From assembly GCF_016629565.1 (NCBI RefSeq), contig NZ_AP023057.1:930001-994000 (forward strand): a DNA stretch of 64,000 bases. Direction: 5' to 3'. This DNA comes from Nitratiruptor sp. YY08-10 (lineage in GTDB: Bacteria; Campylobacterota; Campylobacteria; Campylobacterales; Nitratiruptoraceae). The notes under the pieces are model-generated. The model was not told where the DNA came from. It made no database searches and worked only from the letters and a program-made list of their open reading frames with translations. Numbering within the stretch: the stretch's first letter is position 1; the number at the start of each line of letters is the position of its first letter. Of the stretch, positions 37,742 to 45,739 are shown one piece after another. The position numbers were made by a program, and so were the translations under genes.

Positions 37742-38544
37742 AAAAACTACCATTTTTTAGCATTTCTATACTTGTAGCTATCGTCATCTTGGTCTTTTTT
37801 GGTGGATTTGTCTATTCTGCAGATCCTTATCTTTTAAATAAAAATGCCATTTTGCTTCCTCCGTCGATGGATCATCCGTTTGGAACCGATAGATTGGGGC
37901 GGGATCTGTTGGCAAGGGTCATAAAAGGTGGACAGAACTCTTTAATAATAGGTGTAGGAAGTGCAGTGATCTCTTCGTTTATTGGTCTGATAGCAGGAGT
38001 GAGTGCGGGATATTTTCGAGGTTTTATAGATAAATCTTTTGTGATAATTGTAGATCTTTTCTTAACCTTTCCTACATTTTTTCTTCTCTTGGCACTTGTG
38101 AGTTATATCCAGGCTTCTGCGCTTGTTTTAATCATCGTCATCTCTTTGACGGGTTGGATGGGTACGGCAAGGATGATACGAAGCGAAAGTTTTGCCATAG
38201 CGAAAAAACCGTTTACAAAAATTTTGCAAATAGCGAAAGTTCATTCATATAAAATAATATTAAAATATTTTACTCCACTTATTGCACCAATTTTTTTCAT
38301 CTCTTTTACGTTTGGGGTTGGAGGAGCTATTTTGGCAGAGTCGGGTCTTAGCTTTTTGGGCCTTGGCGTTTTGCCTCCCGAAATGAGTTGGGGATCGATT
38401 TTGAGCGAAGGGAAAGAGGTAATTGATATCGCCTGGTGGGTCAGTTTTTTCCCCGGACTTATGATTTTTTTGGTTACATTGAGTCTTATTAATATCAGCG
38501 ACTATCTTCAAAAACTGACAAATAGAAAAGAGTCCATGCTATGA
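37738..38544 (+). CDS. DppC/OppC-type ABC transporter permease (orphan)
   Basis: A 268-residue inner-membrane permease of the peptide/nickel ABC group. The N-terminal helix (about 8-26) and periplasmic loop contain HPFGTDRLGRDLLARVI (about 42-58), the DppC-type signature, and the binding-protein-dependent transport motif with EAA-like loop is AESGLSFLGLGVLPPEMSWG (about 201-220). No ATPase, second permease (DppB) or binding protein is adjacent, so partners must be encoded elsewhere; substrate is unknown (peptide, nickel or microcin C-like compounds are possible). Confidence 0.85.
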   Translation: MKKLPFFSISILVAIVILVFFGGFVYSADPYLLNKNAILLPPSMDHPFGTDRLGRDLLARVIKGGQNSLIIGVGSAVISSFIGLIAGVSAGYFRGFIDKSFVIIVDLFLTFPTFFLLLALVSYIQASALVLIIVISLTGWMGTARMIRSESFAIAKKPFTKILQIAKVHSYKIILKYFTPLIAPIFFISFTFGVGGAILAESGLSFLGLGVLPPEMSWGSILSEGKEVIDIAWWVSFFPGLMIFLVTLSLINISDYLQKLTNRKESML

Positions 38545-38777
38545 AATTTTTACAAAAAATCCCAAAACACCTGCAGACAAAGGCAAAAGAAGCAATTGAG
38601 AAAAGAGTGGAGCTTCGAGTTCAAGCCCGCTTAACGCAACACCATCTTAAAAAAGAGGAGTTTACCCAAGAAGAGCTTGAAATTATCTATGCAGATGAAC
38701 ATCTCAAACTCTATGATGAACTCAAAGCAAAAGGCCTTATCGCCTTACTTGCGGCTTTGGGACTTTCTCTTTTTTAG
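38541..38777 (+). CDS. small conserved-looking protein of unknown function
   Basis: A 78-residue, highly charged helical protein (KEAIEKRVELRVQARL) ending in a hydrophobic tail (LIALLAALGLSLF, about residues 65-78) that could be a membrane anchor. The start overlaps the DppC-like gene stop as ATGA, the best evidence that it is real. No family recognised. It probably shares a transcript with rsmD and the permease. Confidence 0.6.
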   Translation: MKFLQKIPKHLQTKAKEAIEKRVELRVQARLTQHHLKKEEFTQEELEIIYADEHLKLYDELKAKGLIALLAALGLSLF

Positions 38778-38785
38778 GATAAACA

Positions 38786-39148
38786 ATGTTTCGTCAAATT
38801 AAATCTGCTTTTGTTTGGACACAGATTTACAGGTATAGGGCTTTTCTGTACAAAATCTTCGTCCTTCTTTTGACTGTTTTGGTGATCGAGTTTTTTTATC
38901 GAGATCTATTTTCTTATCTTCAAAATGTTAAAAAAACCGATGTATTGGGGGCTATTTTCTTCGTTAAATGGTCTGTATATTTTGTGATCTTTTTATATAT
39001 CGTTTTTTTGGCAAAGAGAACGTTTGGGAAACAGAAGAGTTTGAAAGAAAACAGAAAGCCTCAAGAAAGGGAAAAAACGATCAAACAGATGAGTAAAAAG
39101 GAGATTCGGGCAAAAGCCCAGGAGATTATTCGAAAAAAGATGCATTGA
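38786..39148 (+). CDS. membrane protein of unknown function
   Basis: A 120-residue protein with two predicted membrane helices (about 23-42 and 57-78) and a very basic cytoplasmic tail (KRTFGKQKSLKENRK, then QMSKKEIRAKAQEII). AGGATAAACA precedes the ATG. No family recognised. Its last 23 bases overlap the 3' end of the convergent kdsB gene, so both reading frames use the same DNA there. Confidence 0.6.
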   Translation: MFRQIKSAFVWTQIYRYRAFLYKIFVLLLTVLVIEFFYRDLFSYLQNVKKTDVLGAIFFVKWSVYFVIFLYIVFLAKRTFGKQKSLKENRKPQEREKTIKQMSKKEIRAKAQEIIRKKMH

Positions 39149-39842
39149 TCTTTTTGAGATCTTCTGGCGTATCGATACCGATACTTTGCGAAGTTACCTC
39201 AACCATAGCTATACGGTATCCGTGATACAATGCTCTGAGTTGTTCCAGTTTTTCAATCTGTTCCAATGGAGCAGTGGGTAGGGTACAAAATTTTTGCAGC
39301 ATCTCTTTTGTATATCCATAGATTCCAAGATGAATATTTATGGTTTTGACATCGCTTCGCGGATAAGGAATTTGGCTTCTTGAAAAATAGAGTGCTTTAT
39401 CGCTTGCATCAAGAACCACTTTGACACTGTTGGGATCATTGGTTGCATCGAAAGATATTTTTTTATACGCACTGCAAAGCATAATTTCGCATGATTTTGT
39501 ATGTTTTATAGTAAGTTCTTTCACTTTTTTAATAACTTGCGGTTCAATCAAAGGCTCATCTGCTTGGACGTTTATGATGATCTCTTTTGCATCAAGGCCT
39601 AAAAGAGTTGCCGCTTCATTGACCCTATCGGTTCCACTCTCATGCGTCTCGCTTGTCAAAACAGCATCAAACCCATACTGCTTGGCAATTTTCATAACCT
39701 CTTCACTGTCGGTTGCTATAACAACTTCATCCACTTGCGAAGCACGCTGTGCTGTATGAATAATCATAGGTATGCCATTGATAGGGTGGAGGACTTTGCG
39801 AGAAAATCTTGTTGAAGCAAGTCTTGCTGGAATGATAATCAT
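39126..39842 (-). CDS. kdsB: 3-deoxy-manno-octulosonate cytidylyltransferase (CMP-KDO synthetase)
   Basis: KdsB activates KDO with CTP for the lipopolysaccharide inner core. The nucleotide-binding start IIPARLASTRFSRKVL, the motif VIATDSEEV, TSETHESGTDRVNEA (about 78-92) and INVQADEPLIEP (about 107-118) are all characteristic. The end GIDTPEDLKKI is standard. Length 238. It converges on, and overlaps by 23 bases, the upstream-strand membrane protein gene; its start is 44 bases from the divergent methyltransferase gene. Confidence 0.95.
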   Translation of the reverse strand: MIIIPARLASTRFSRKVLHPINGIPMIIHTAQRASQVDEVVIATDSEEVMKIAKQYGFDAVLTSETHESGTDRVNEAATLLGLDAKEIIINVQADEPLIEPQVIKKVKELTIKHTKSCEIMLCSAYKKISFDATNDPNSVKVVLDASDKALYFSRSQIPYPRSDVKTINIHLGIYGYTKEMLQKFCTLPTAPLEQIEKLEQLRALYHGYRIAMVEVTSQSIGIDTPEDLKKINASFFE

Positions 39843-39886
39843 CGATTATCCTTTTTTAGGTAAAATTATAGCAATAAAGGAGAAGA

Positions 39887-40588
39887 ATGGTTATTTATCA
39901 GCCCAGTGAGGGATACTGTTACAATAGCGATACGATTTTTCTATACGATTTTATACGGTATTTCGAAATTAAAGGAGAAGTGCTCGATGTAGGTACCGGA
40001 TCCGGAATTTTGGCACTGCTTATTAAAAGAGACTATCCAAAAGCAAGTGTTAATGCCATAGAAGTGCAGGAGCATTTTGTAAAGATAGCCAATATCAATG
40101 CGCAAGCAAATAAAAAGGATATCAACATCTATTTTGGAAATTTTTTGCATATGGTCTTTGAGAAACGGTTTGACTGGATCGTATCCAATCCTCCTTTTTA
40201 TCATACAGAGGTTCTTAGAAGCAAAAACGAGATGATAGATACCGCTCGGTATGCGGGGCATCTTCCGCTGGACAAATTTTTGAAAAAAGCCAATTCCTTG
40301 CTCAAACCCAGGGGTTCAGTCATATTTTGTTATGATGCGAAGCAGATACAATCCATAATGACACTGCTTCATTTTTATAAATTTACGATTGAGACAATGA
40401 AATATATTCATCCAAAAAAAGATAAAAATGCATCACTGGTTATAATGCATGCGAGAAAAAGTTCAAAATCGCTTTGCAGTATTCTTCCGCCCCTTATCGT
40501 TTTTGGAGAGGACGGGAAATATACACAAGAGACAAAAAAAATATTTAAAAAAGTGGGAGTACACAGTATAAAATGCGATCTATCATAG
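39887..40588 (+). CDS. TrmN6-type methyltransferase (tRNA1(Val) adenine37-N6)
   Basis: A 233-residue class I SAM methyltransferase. The SAM-binding motif is VLDVGTGSGILALLIKRDYP (about 37-56) and the catalytic NPPF motif is WIVSNPPFYH (about 95-104), followed by ARYAGHLPLDKFL, as in TrmN6 (YfiC) that methylates A37 of tRNA1(Val). Substrate assignment is from the family. AAAGGAGAAG precedes the ATG. The end overlaps the cysteine-cluster gene by 16 bases. Confidence 0.85.
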   Translation: MVIYQPSEGYCYNSDTIFLYDFIRYFEIKGEVLDVGTGSGILALLIKRDYPKASVNAIEVQEHFVKIANINAQANKKDINIYFGNFLHMVFEKRFDWIVSNPPFYHTEVLRSKNEMIDTARYAGHLPLDKFLKKANSLLKPRGSVIFCYDAKQIQSIMTLLHFYKFTIETMKYIHPKKDKNASLVIMHARKSSKSLCSILPPLIVFGEDGKYTQETKKIFKKVGVHSIKCDLS

Positions 40589-40959
40589 AAAAAGAGGGTT
40601 TTGCGTTCCGTTTTGATCAAAATGCGTGTGCCAGTTGTAATGGAGCTTGCTGTAGAGGCGAAAGTGGATATATTTGGGTCAGTTCAAAAGAGATAGCCCA
40701 AATCAGCGATTTTTTAGGAATAGAAAACGAGCAGTTCAAAAAAGAGTATCTGGTAAAAGTTGGTTATCGCTACTCTTTAAAAGAGCTAAAAAGAAACAAT
40801 GAATATTTTTGTCTCTTTTTTGATGAGGGGAAAGGTTGTACTATCTATCCGGTACGACCTATGCAGTGTCGTACCTATCCTTTCTGGGATCGGTATAAAG
40901 AGAAAGAAAATTTACAAGAGGTTTGTCAAGAATGCAAAGGTATTATCTTACACTCTTAA
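40573..40959 (+). CDS. YkgJ family cysteine-cluster protein
   Basis: A 128-residue protein with an N-terminal cluster CASCNGACCRGE (about residues 17-28) and further cysteines in GKGCTIYPVRPMQCRTYPFW and VCQECKG; this CxxCxxxCC...C...C arrangement defines the UPF0153/YkgJ family, thought to bind zinc or an Fe-S cluster. The function is unknown. It starts inside the methyltransferase gene and ends inside the next gene. Confidence 0.82.
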   Translation: MRSIIEKEGFAFRFDQNACASCNGACCRGESGYIWVSSKEIAQISDFLGIENEQFKKEYLVKVGYRYSLKELKRNNEYFCLFFDEGKGCTIYPVRPMQCRTYPFWDRYKEKENLQEVCQECKGIILHS

Positions 40960-42188
40960 TCGTTTTACTGTTTTGGAGTGGATGTAGCTTAAAATCGCCG
41001 AAAATAAATAACAGTGCTAAAATCGATGGACTGCTCATACAGACAGCTTTTTTAGAATCAAATGGATATTTTGTACCTGCAGCGTCGATGTATGAAAAAC
41101 TGTACAAAATGACAGGTGCCAAACTTTTTTTGATCAAAACGATTGAAAACTACTATCGTGCCAAACGATTTGACAAAGCATTGAAATATGCACATAAAGG
41201 GATGAAACTCTATCCGAAAGAGTCAAGATTTTATGAATTGGCAGCGGTATTGTACATACAAAAAAAAGATCTAATGCAAGCAGAAAAATTTGTGAAAGAG
41301 GCGATAAAACTTAAAAAAAGTCCACAAACCTATGAGTTGTTGGCTTCTATCTATTTAACGCAAAAACGGTATGAACTCGCTTTAAAATATTACAAAAGTG
41401 CCTATGCTCTCAAACCATCTGCAACAACTCTCTCAACTATGGCATATATAATGTATTTCTATCTCGGAAAAAAGAGAGAAGCGATTGCATACCTTGAGAC
41501 CCACATGCGTATTTATGGATGCAGCAAACATGTCTGTCACTCTCTTGCATCCTTTTATGGCCTCCAAAATAATATCGATGGTATGATTTCTGTATATAAA
41601 CGACTCTATGAAACATATAAAGACCCTCAATATGCCAAAAAAGTAATTGAGTTTCTTGTCTATCAAAACAGAATTAACGAAGCAATTGCATGGGCGAAGA
41701 AAACAGAAATGAAAAAGTTGCTTTTAGATTTGTATAGAATGAAAAAGTCGTATAAAGAAGCCTATCAGCTGGCAAACGAACTTTTTCACGAAACAAATAA
41801 TTACAAGTATCTTGCCGATGCTGCGATTTTTGAGTATGAAAGTGCGTCAGAAAAGAACAGGGATCTGCTCAAAGATGTGGCGCAAAAAATGGAAAGAGCT
41901 TTGAAATATGTGAAAAATCCGATCTATTACAATTTTTTGGGATACCTTTACATTGACCATGATTTCAATATTCATAGGGGTATAAAACTTGTCCAAAAGG
42001 CTCTGGAGTCTAATCCGAATTCTCCCTATTTTTTGGACTCTTTGGCGTGGGGATATTATAAAATAGGCAAGTGCAAGGAAGCATTGAAAATAATGAAAAA
42101 AGTCTATTATGATTTTGGTTTAAAAGAGCCTGAGGTAGAATATCATCTCAAAACTATCCAAAAATGTGTAAAAGGAAAGAGACCTTGA
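40932..42188 (+). CDS. TPR-repeat lipoprotein
   Basis: A 418-residue lipoprotein. The signal peptide [18 protein letters not shown] has the lipobox WSGC, with Cys18 lipidated. The mature protein consists of TPR units of about 34 residues (for example [37 protein letters not shown] and a last one [18 protein letters not shown]), suggesting a protein-protein scaffold at the inner face of the outer membrane or outer face of the inner one. The ATG at 40932 is 10 bases after AAGAGG and is preferred to the TTG at 40923. Partners unknown. Confidence 0.85.
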   Translation: MQRYYLTLLIVLLFWSGCSLKSPKINNSAKIDGLLIQTAFLESNGYFVPAASMYEKLYKMTGAKLFLIKTIENYYRAKRFDKALKYAHKGMKLYPKESRFYELAAVLYIQKKDLMQAEKFVKEAIKLKKSPQTYELLASIYLTQKRYELALKYYKSAYALKPSATTLSTMAYIMYFYLGKKREAIAYLETHMRIYGCSKHVCHSLASFYGLQNNIDGMISVYKRLYETYKDPQYAKKVIEFLVYQNRINEAIAWAKKTEMKKLLLDLYRMKKSYKEAYQLANELFHETNNYKYLADAAIFEYESASEKNRDLLKDVAQKMERALKYVKNPIYYNFLGYLYIDHDFNIHRGIKLVQKALESNPNSPYFLDSLAWGYYKIGKCKEALKIMKKVYYDFGLKEPEVEYHLKTIQKCVKGKRP

Positions 42189-42970
42189 TTTTGGACGAAA
42201 TTATTAAAAAAACGAAAGCTGATCTTGAAAAGCGAAAGAAAGAGTATCCTTTGGAGTGGCTTGGCAGAAGTCTTGCGTACAATCCATTTGTTCCAAGACC
42301 TGTGGAAGAGGCACTCAAAAGTACGCCAGACGATCCGTATAAGATCATTGCGGAAGTGAAAAAAGCCAGTCCTAGCAAAGGAGTCATCCGGGAGGATTTC
42401 GATCCAATCGCAATTGCTAAAGAGTATGAAAAGGGCGGGGCAAATGCAGTTTCTGTATTGACTGAACCACACTATTTTCAAGGAAATATCGAATACCTTA
42501 CACAAATTAGACGCTATGTACCCATGCCGCTTCTTCGAAAAGATTTTATCATCGATAAATATCAGTTGGTGGAAGCGCTGGTATATGGTGCCGATTTTGT
42601 TTTATTGATAGCAAAAGCGCTCAGCAGAAAAGAACTCAAAGAGTTGTTAGAGTATACCTGGCATTTGGGCATGGAAGCACTTGTAGAGATTCATGATAAA
42701 GCGGATTTGATCAAAGCGATTTTTGCAGGGGCCAATATTATCGGTATCAATCACAGGAATCTAGAAACATTCGAAATGGATATGAGTTTGAGTGAAAAGC
42801 TCATTCCCCTTATTCCAAATGGGAAAATAATCGTTGCTGAAAGCGGCATTCATTCCCATGAACAGGTTGTGGAATTAAACAAATTAGGGGTAGATGCCTT
42901 TTTGATTGGAGAGTATTTTATGAGACAAAACGATATTGCAAAGGCAGTTCAAGAAATTAAAGGAAAGTAA
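42185..42970 (+). CDS. trpC: indole-3-glycerol phosphate synthase
   Basis: TrpC closes the indole ring in tryptophan synthesis. The (beta/alpha)8 protein opens [14 protein letters not shown], with [16 protein letters not shown] (about residues 53-68), [41 protein letters not shown] and [12 protein letters not shown] as successive active-site strands. The start is probably the TTG at 42185, which overlaps the stop of the lipoprotein gene (TTGA) and has AAAGGAAAGAG in front; a longer ATG form from 42164 is possible. Length 261. No other trp gene is near. Confidence 0.93.
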   Translation: MILDEIIKKTKADLEKRKKEYPLEWLGRSLAYNPFVPRPVEEALKSTPDDPYKIIAEVKKASPSKGVIREDFDPIAIAKEYEKGGANAVSVLTEPHYFQGNIEYLTQIRRYVPMPLLRKDFIIDKYQLVEALVYGADFVLLIAKALSRKELKELLEYTWHLGMEALVEIHDKADLIKAIFAGANIIGINHRNLETFEMDMSLSEKLIPLIPNGKIIVAESGIHSHEQVVELNKLGVDAFLIGEYFMRQNDIAKAVQEIKGK

Positions 42971-43058
42971 TCAGGAATCGGGAACGAGGAATTAGGTTAT
43001 TTGAACATTAAAAAGTTACCAATTCCACATTCCTAATTCTCGATTTTAGAATTTAAAA
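42971..43058. repeat. intergenic inverted-repeat element between trpC and yqeY
   Basis: The 88 bases between two convergent genes contain CGAGGAATTAGG (42985-42996) and, inverted, CCTAATTCTCG (43032-43042), matching with one bulged base around a loop of 35 bases. GGAAT/GGAAC steps recur on both arms. It could be a bidirectional terminator or one copy of a small dispersed palindromic repeat; the window has no second copy that I noticed. Confidence 0.4.
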
Positions 43059-43502
43059 TTACCCAAGAATCTTTTTTACCATTTGGTTGATTCTCTTTCC
43101 ATCGGCGCGTCCGGCGAGTCTTTTTGTTGCAACTCCCATGATTTTTCCCATATCTTTCATTGATGTGGCACCCACTTCCTCGATAATCTTTTTGAGTTCA
43201 CTCTCAAGCTCATCGTCACTCAGCTGTTTTGGGAGATAATTTTTGAGCATTTCAGCCTCTTTCATCTCTTTTTCATAAAGATCTTCTCTTCCTCCCTCTT
43301 TGTATTGAGAAGCAGCCTCTTCACGCTGTTTTACACTTTTTTGGATGATTTTGATAACATCTTCATCGCTCAATTCTTTTCTGGTATCCACTTCTACCTG
43401 TTTAATAGCGCTCATCAAAAATCGAATGGTATCTCGTTTGAAAGTGTCTTTGCTTTTCATCGCTTCTTTCAAGTCTTGTTGTAACTGTTCTTTTAGTCCC
43501 AT
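43059..43502 (-). CDS. YqeY/GatB-C-terminal-like protein
   Basis: A 147-residue helical protein of the YqeY family, related to the tRNA-binding tail domain of GatB amidotransferase. FKRDTIRFLMSAIKQVEVD (about 22-40), ISKSVKQREEAASQYKEGGR-like core and the end MGKIMGVATKRLAGRADGK with INQMVKKIL are standard. Its function is unsettled, possibly in tRNA-related amidation. CTCC complement (GGAG) lies before the ATG. It is divergent from the dksA-like gene. Confidence 0.9.
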   Translation of the reverse strand: MGLKEQLQQDLKEAMKSKDTFKRDTIRFLMSAIKQVEVDTRKELSDEDVIKIIQKSVKQREEAASQYKEGGREDLYEKEMKEAEMLKNYLPKQLSDDELESELKKIIEEVGATSMKDMGKIMGVATKRLAGRADGKRINQMVKKILG

Positions 43503-43615
43503 AATCTGCTCCTTTTAGATTTTCCGTATTATATCTTATTCTTTTATTTTGGTTTAAACTTATTAGCAAGATTAATATGATAGAATTTCGCAAAATTTGG
43601 GAAAGGGTAGAAAAC

Positions 43616-43960
43616 ATGGATATTAAGTATTTTCAAATGTTACTTTTAGAACGAAAAGAGCAGATCATTAAAAATATCAAAGTTACTACAGAAGATATTG
43701 AAGATTTGAAAAATATAGAGATCAATGATGAAGGAGATTATGCTGCTTTGTGTACGGACAATCTCATCGAACAGGCTATTCAAGAGCAGCAGCAAAAGGA
43801 ACTTGAAGAGATAGAGTATGCTTTGAAAAAGATCGAAAACGGCGAATATGGAATTTGTGAAATGTGTGGTGAAAATATTAAACCGCTTCGGCTCAAAATT
43901 AAACCATTTGCGAAATATTGTATTACCTGTAGAGAGATTATAGAGAAAGAACCAAATTGA
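43616..43960 (+). CDS. dksA: DksA/TraR family zinc-finger protein
   Basis: A 114-residue regulator that in known cases binds the RNA polymerase secondary channel with ppGpp. It has an N-terminal coiled coil (about 1-75) with an acidic tip region INDEGDYAAL, and a C4 zinc finger CEMCGENIKPLRLKIKP...CITC (about 81-105). The ATG at 43616 with AAAGGG upstream gives the usual short form for this phylum; an upstream ATG at 43577 overlaps a likely -10 box (TATGATAGAAT) and is rejected. Confidence 0.85.
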   Translation: MDIKYFQMLLLERKEQIIKNIKVTTEDIEDLKNIEINDEGDYAALCTDNLIEQAIQEQQQKELEEIEYALKKIENGEYGICEMCGENIKPLRLKIKPFAKYCITCREIIEKEPN

Positions 43961-44211
43961 TTCTTCCTGAAGGTATCGAACTCAAAGATATTGCCAGAGT
44001 ATATCCAAGTGCCGTCATAGAGCATGAAGGTATAGAGACCTCTGTATCGTTAGAGTGGTTTGAAGAGAAGAAAAATGAAGTACAACTGAAAGGTTATGAA
44101 CTCATTTTTATTTCAAAAAGTGGTCAAAGAAAGGGAATTTTTTTCCCAGACTTCGAAGAGATGATGCAAGCTCTTGAAAAAATATATCTCTTGCTAAAAG
44201 AATCTACCTAA
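43957..44211 (+). CDS. small protein of unknown function
   Basis: An 84-residue protein read from a TTG that overlaps the dksA stop (TTGA). It is acidic, predicted alpha/beta, with no signal or membrane segment; segments VYPSAVIEHEGIETSVSLEWFEEKK and IFFPDFEEMMQALEKIYLLL (quoted in parts) suggest a compact cytoplasmic fold. No good downstream ATG exists, so a TTG start is required. The sigma-28 promoter of motA lies across its last codons. Function not recognised. Confidence 0.6.
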   Translation: MILPEGIELKDIARVYPSAVIEHEGIETSVSLEWFEEKKNEVQLKGYELIFISKSGQRKGIFFPDFEEMMQALEKIYLLLKEST

Positions 44212-44221
44212 AATCCGATAA
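44195..44221 (+). promoter_or_regulatory. sigma-28 (FliA) promoter of the mot operon
   Basis: TAAA (44195-44198), 15 bases, then TCCGATAA (44214-44221). The consensus for flagellar sigma-28 is TAAA-N15-GCCGATAA, so this matches in all positions but one with exact spacing, 42 bases before motA. The -35 element lies inside the last codons of the preceding small gene. Confidence 0.75.
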
Positions 44222-44263
44222 TATAGTAACGTTCATAGAATAATAAACAATAGGACGCAATCC

Positions 44264-45022
44264 ATGGATTTAGGTACACTGATTGGTCTTGGCGGTGCTT
44301 GGGCTCTTGTTATTATCTCGATAGTACTAGGTGGAAGTCCCGGTGCTTTTATCAACGGTCCTTCTATTTTAATCGTTATCGGTGGTGGATTTGCCGCAGC
44401 ATTAGCAGCCTTTCCTTTAAAAGATTTTCTCAATGGCGTCAAAGCGATAAAAAAAGTATTTAAACCAACAACTCCTGAGCCTCTCGATTTGATCGATTTT
44501 TTGGTAGATGCGACGAAAAAGGCAAGAAAAGAAGGGATTTTGGCCTTAGAAGGAGATATTGAACAATTTTATGAACGAGACAAGATCTTGGGAAACCTCA
44601 TGAGAATGCTCATCGATGGTCAAAATATTGAAGATATTGAGGCCAATTTCGAAAATGCGATAGCACAAGAGGATTCTCAACTTGACACAGAGATAAAAGT
44701 ATGGGATTCCCTTGGCGAACTTTTCCCAGCACTTGGTATGATTGGAACACTAATCGGACTTATTCAGATGCTTCAAAACCTTTCAGATCCTGCTGCACTT
44801 GGTCCAGGTATGGCTGTTGCGATGATTACAACATTGTATGGTGCGATTTTGGCAAACATTTTATGTATTCCTGTGGCAAAAAAACTGAAGTATTATAAAG
44901 ATCTACTTTTACTCTATAAAGAGTCTTATATTCTGACAATCAAAAGCATTGAAAAAGGAGTCAATCCCAATACACTGCAACAGCAACTTGCTGCTTTGTT
45001 TGGTGTTGAAGTAACAGGATAA
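44264..45022 (+). CDS. motA: flagellar motor stator protein MotA (PomA-like)
   Basis: The 252-residue, four-helix stator subunit that couples ion flow to rotor torque. MDLGTLIGLGGAWALVI with GGSPGAFINGPSILIVIGG in the first two helices resembles PomA of Na+ motors more than E. coli MotA. The cytoplasmic loop carries the rotor-contacting charges (ARKEGILALEGDIEQFYERD), and TM3/TM4 contain LGMIGTLIGLIQML and GMAVAMITTLYGAILAN. Na+ or H+ coupling cannot be decided. AGGACG precedes the ATG, and a sigma-28 promoter lies upstream. Confidence 0.94.
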   Translation: MDLGTLIGLGGAWALVIISIVLGGSPGAFINGPSILIVIGGGFAAALAAFPLKDFLNGVKAIKKVFKPTTPEPLDLIDFLVDATKKARKEGILALEGDIEQFYERDKILGNLMRMLIDGQNIEDIEANFENAIAQEDSQLDTEIKVWDSLGELFPALGMIGTLIGLIQMLQNLSDPAALGPGMAVAMITTLYGAILANILCIPVAKKLKYYKDLLLLYKESYILTIKSIEKGVNPNTLQQQLAALFGVEVTG

Positions 45023-45025
45023 GAA

Positions 45026-45730
45026 ATGGCTAAGAAGAAAAAACAGGAATGCGCCAGTATTCCTGGATGGTTGGTGAGTTTCGGTGACTTGATGTCTTTG
45101 CTGCTTACCTTTTTTATTCTTCTATACTCTATGAGTACTGTATCGGTTGAAAAATTTTATCAATCCATACGAGGCCTCACAGAGGCTTTTGGTGGAAGAT
45201 CCTTGACCAAAGAAGCAAGATCCTTGATAAAAAATAAAGTTGAACTCAATTTTCCACATATGTACCCTAAACTCAAAAAGAAAAAACGTGTGATAAAAGC
45301 TTTGAATGAGATCAAAGCTTTGCTCCAAAAAGCAGGAATCGCAGCTGAAGTCGTTGATCATGGCAATAAGGTACTTCTTCGAGTCAATGCAGATAATCTT
45401 TTTTTGCCAGGAAGTGCCTATCCGACAAAAGAGGCCGCTCAATATTTCATGGAGTTTTGCAAACGATTCAAAGAGAGTGGTTTTCGGATAAAAATCATAG
45501 GCTATACGGATAACCAACCTATTCATTCTGCTGAATTCAAAAACAATTGGGAACTTTCTATCTATAGAGCGATCAATATTTTACGTCTCTTTGTCAGTTG
45601 CGGGTACGATAAGCGTTTTTTGACTGCTGAAGGAAGAGGGGAGTATGATCCAATTGCCCCAAATAATACACCTCAGGGCAGAGCGAAAAACAGGCGTGTA
45701 GAATTTATCGTTGATTTAGTCGGAATATAG
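45026..45730 (+). CDS. motB: flagellar motor stator protein MotB (first copy)
   Basis: Peptidoglycan-binding stator subunit of 234 residues. The short cytoplasmic N-terminus ends at IPGWLVSFGD, with the ion-binding Asp at D21 at the start of the single membrane helix (about 20-40). The OmpA-like domain (about 110-230) has the peptidoglycan-binding run GYTDNQPIHSAEFKNNWELS and GRGEYDPIAPNNTPQGRAKN, the complete family signature. The ATG follows motA by 3 bases. It is followed by a second, diverged motB-like gene. Confidence 0.93.
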   Translation: MAKKKKQECASIPGWLVSFGDLMSLLLTFFILLYSMSTVSVEKFYQSIRGLTEAFGGRSLTKEARSLIKNKVELNFPHMYPKLKKKKRVIKALNEIKALLQKAGIAAEVVDHGNKVLLRVNADNLFLPGSAYPTKEAAQYFMEFCKRFKESGFRIKIIGYTDNQPIHSAEFKNNWELSIYRAINILRLFVSCGYDKRFLTAEGRGEYDPIAPNNTPQGRAKNRRVEFIVDLVGI

Positions 45731-45739
45731 GAGAGGAAT

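Noticed and set aside
43577-43615. Longer N-terminus for the DksA-like protein
   Set aside because: The extra 13 codons overlap a likely -10 box and lack a ribosome binding site, while the ATG at 43616 has AAAGGG in place and matches the family length.
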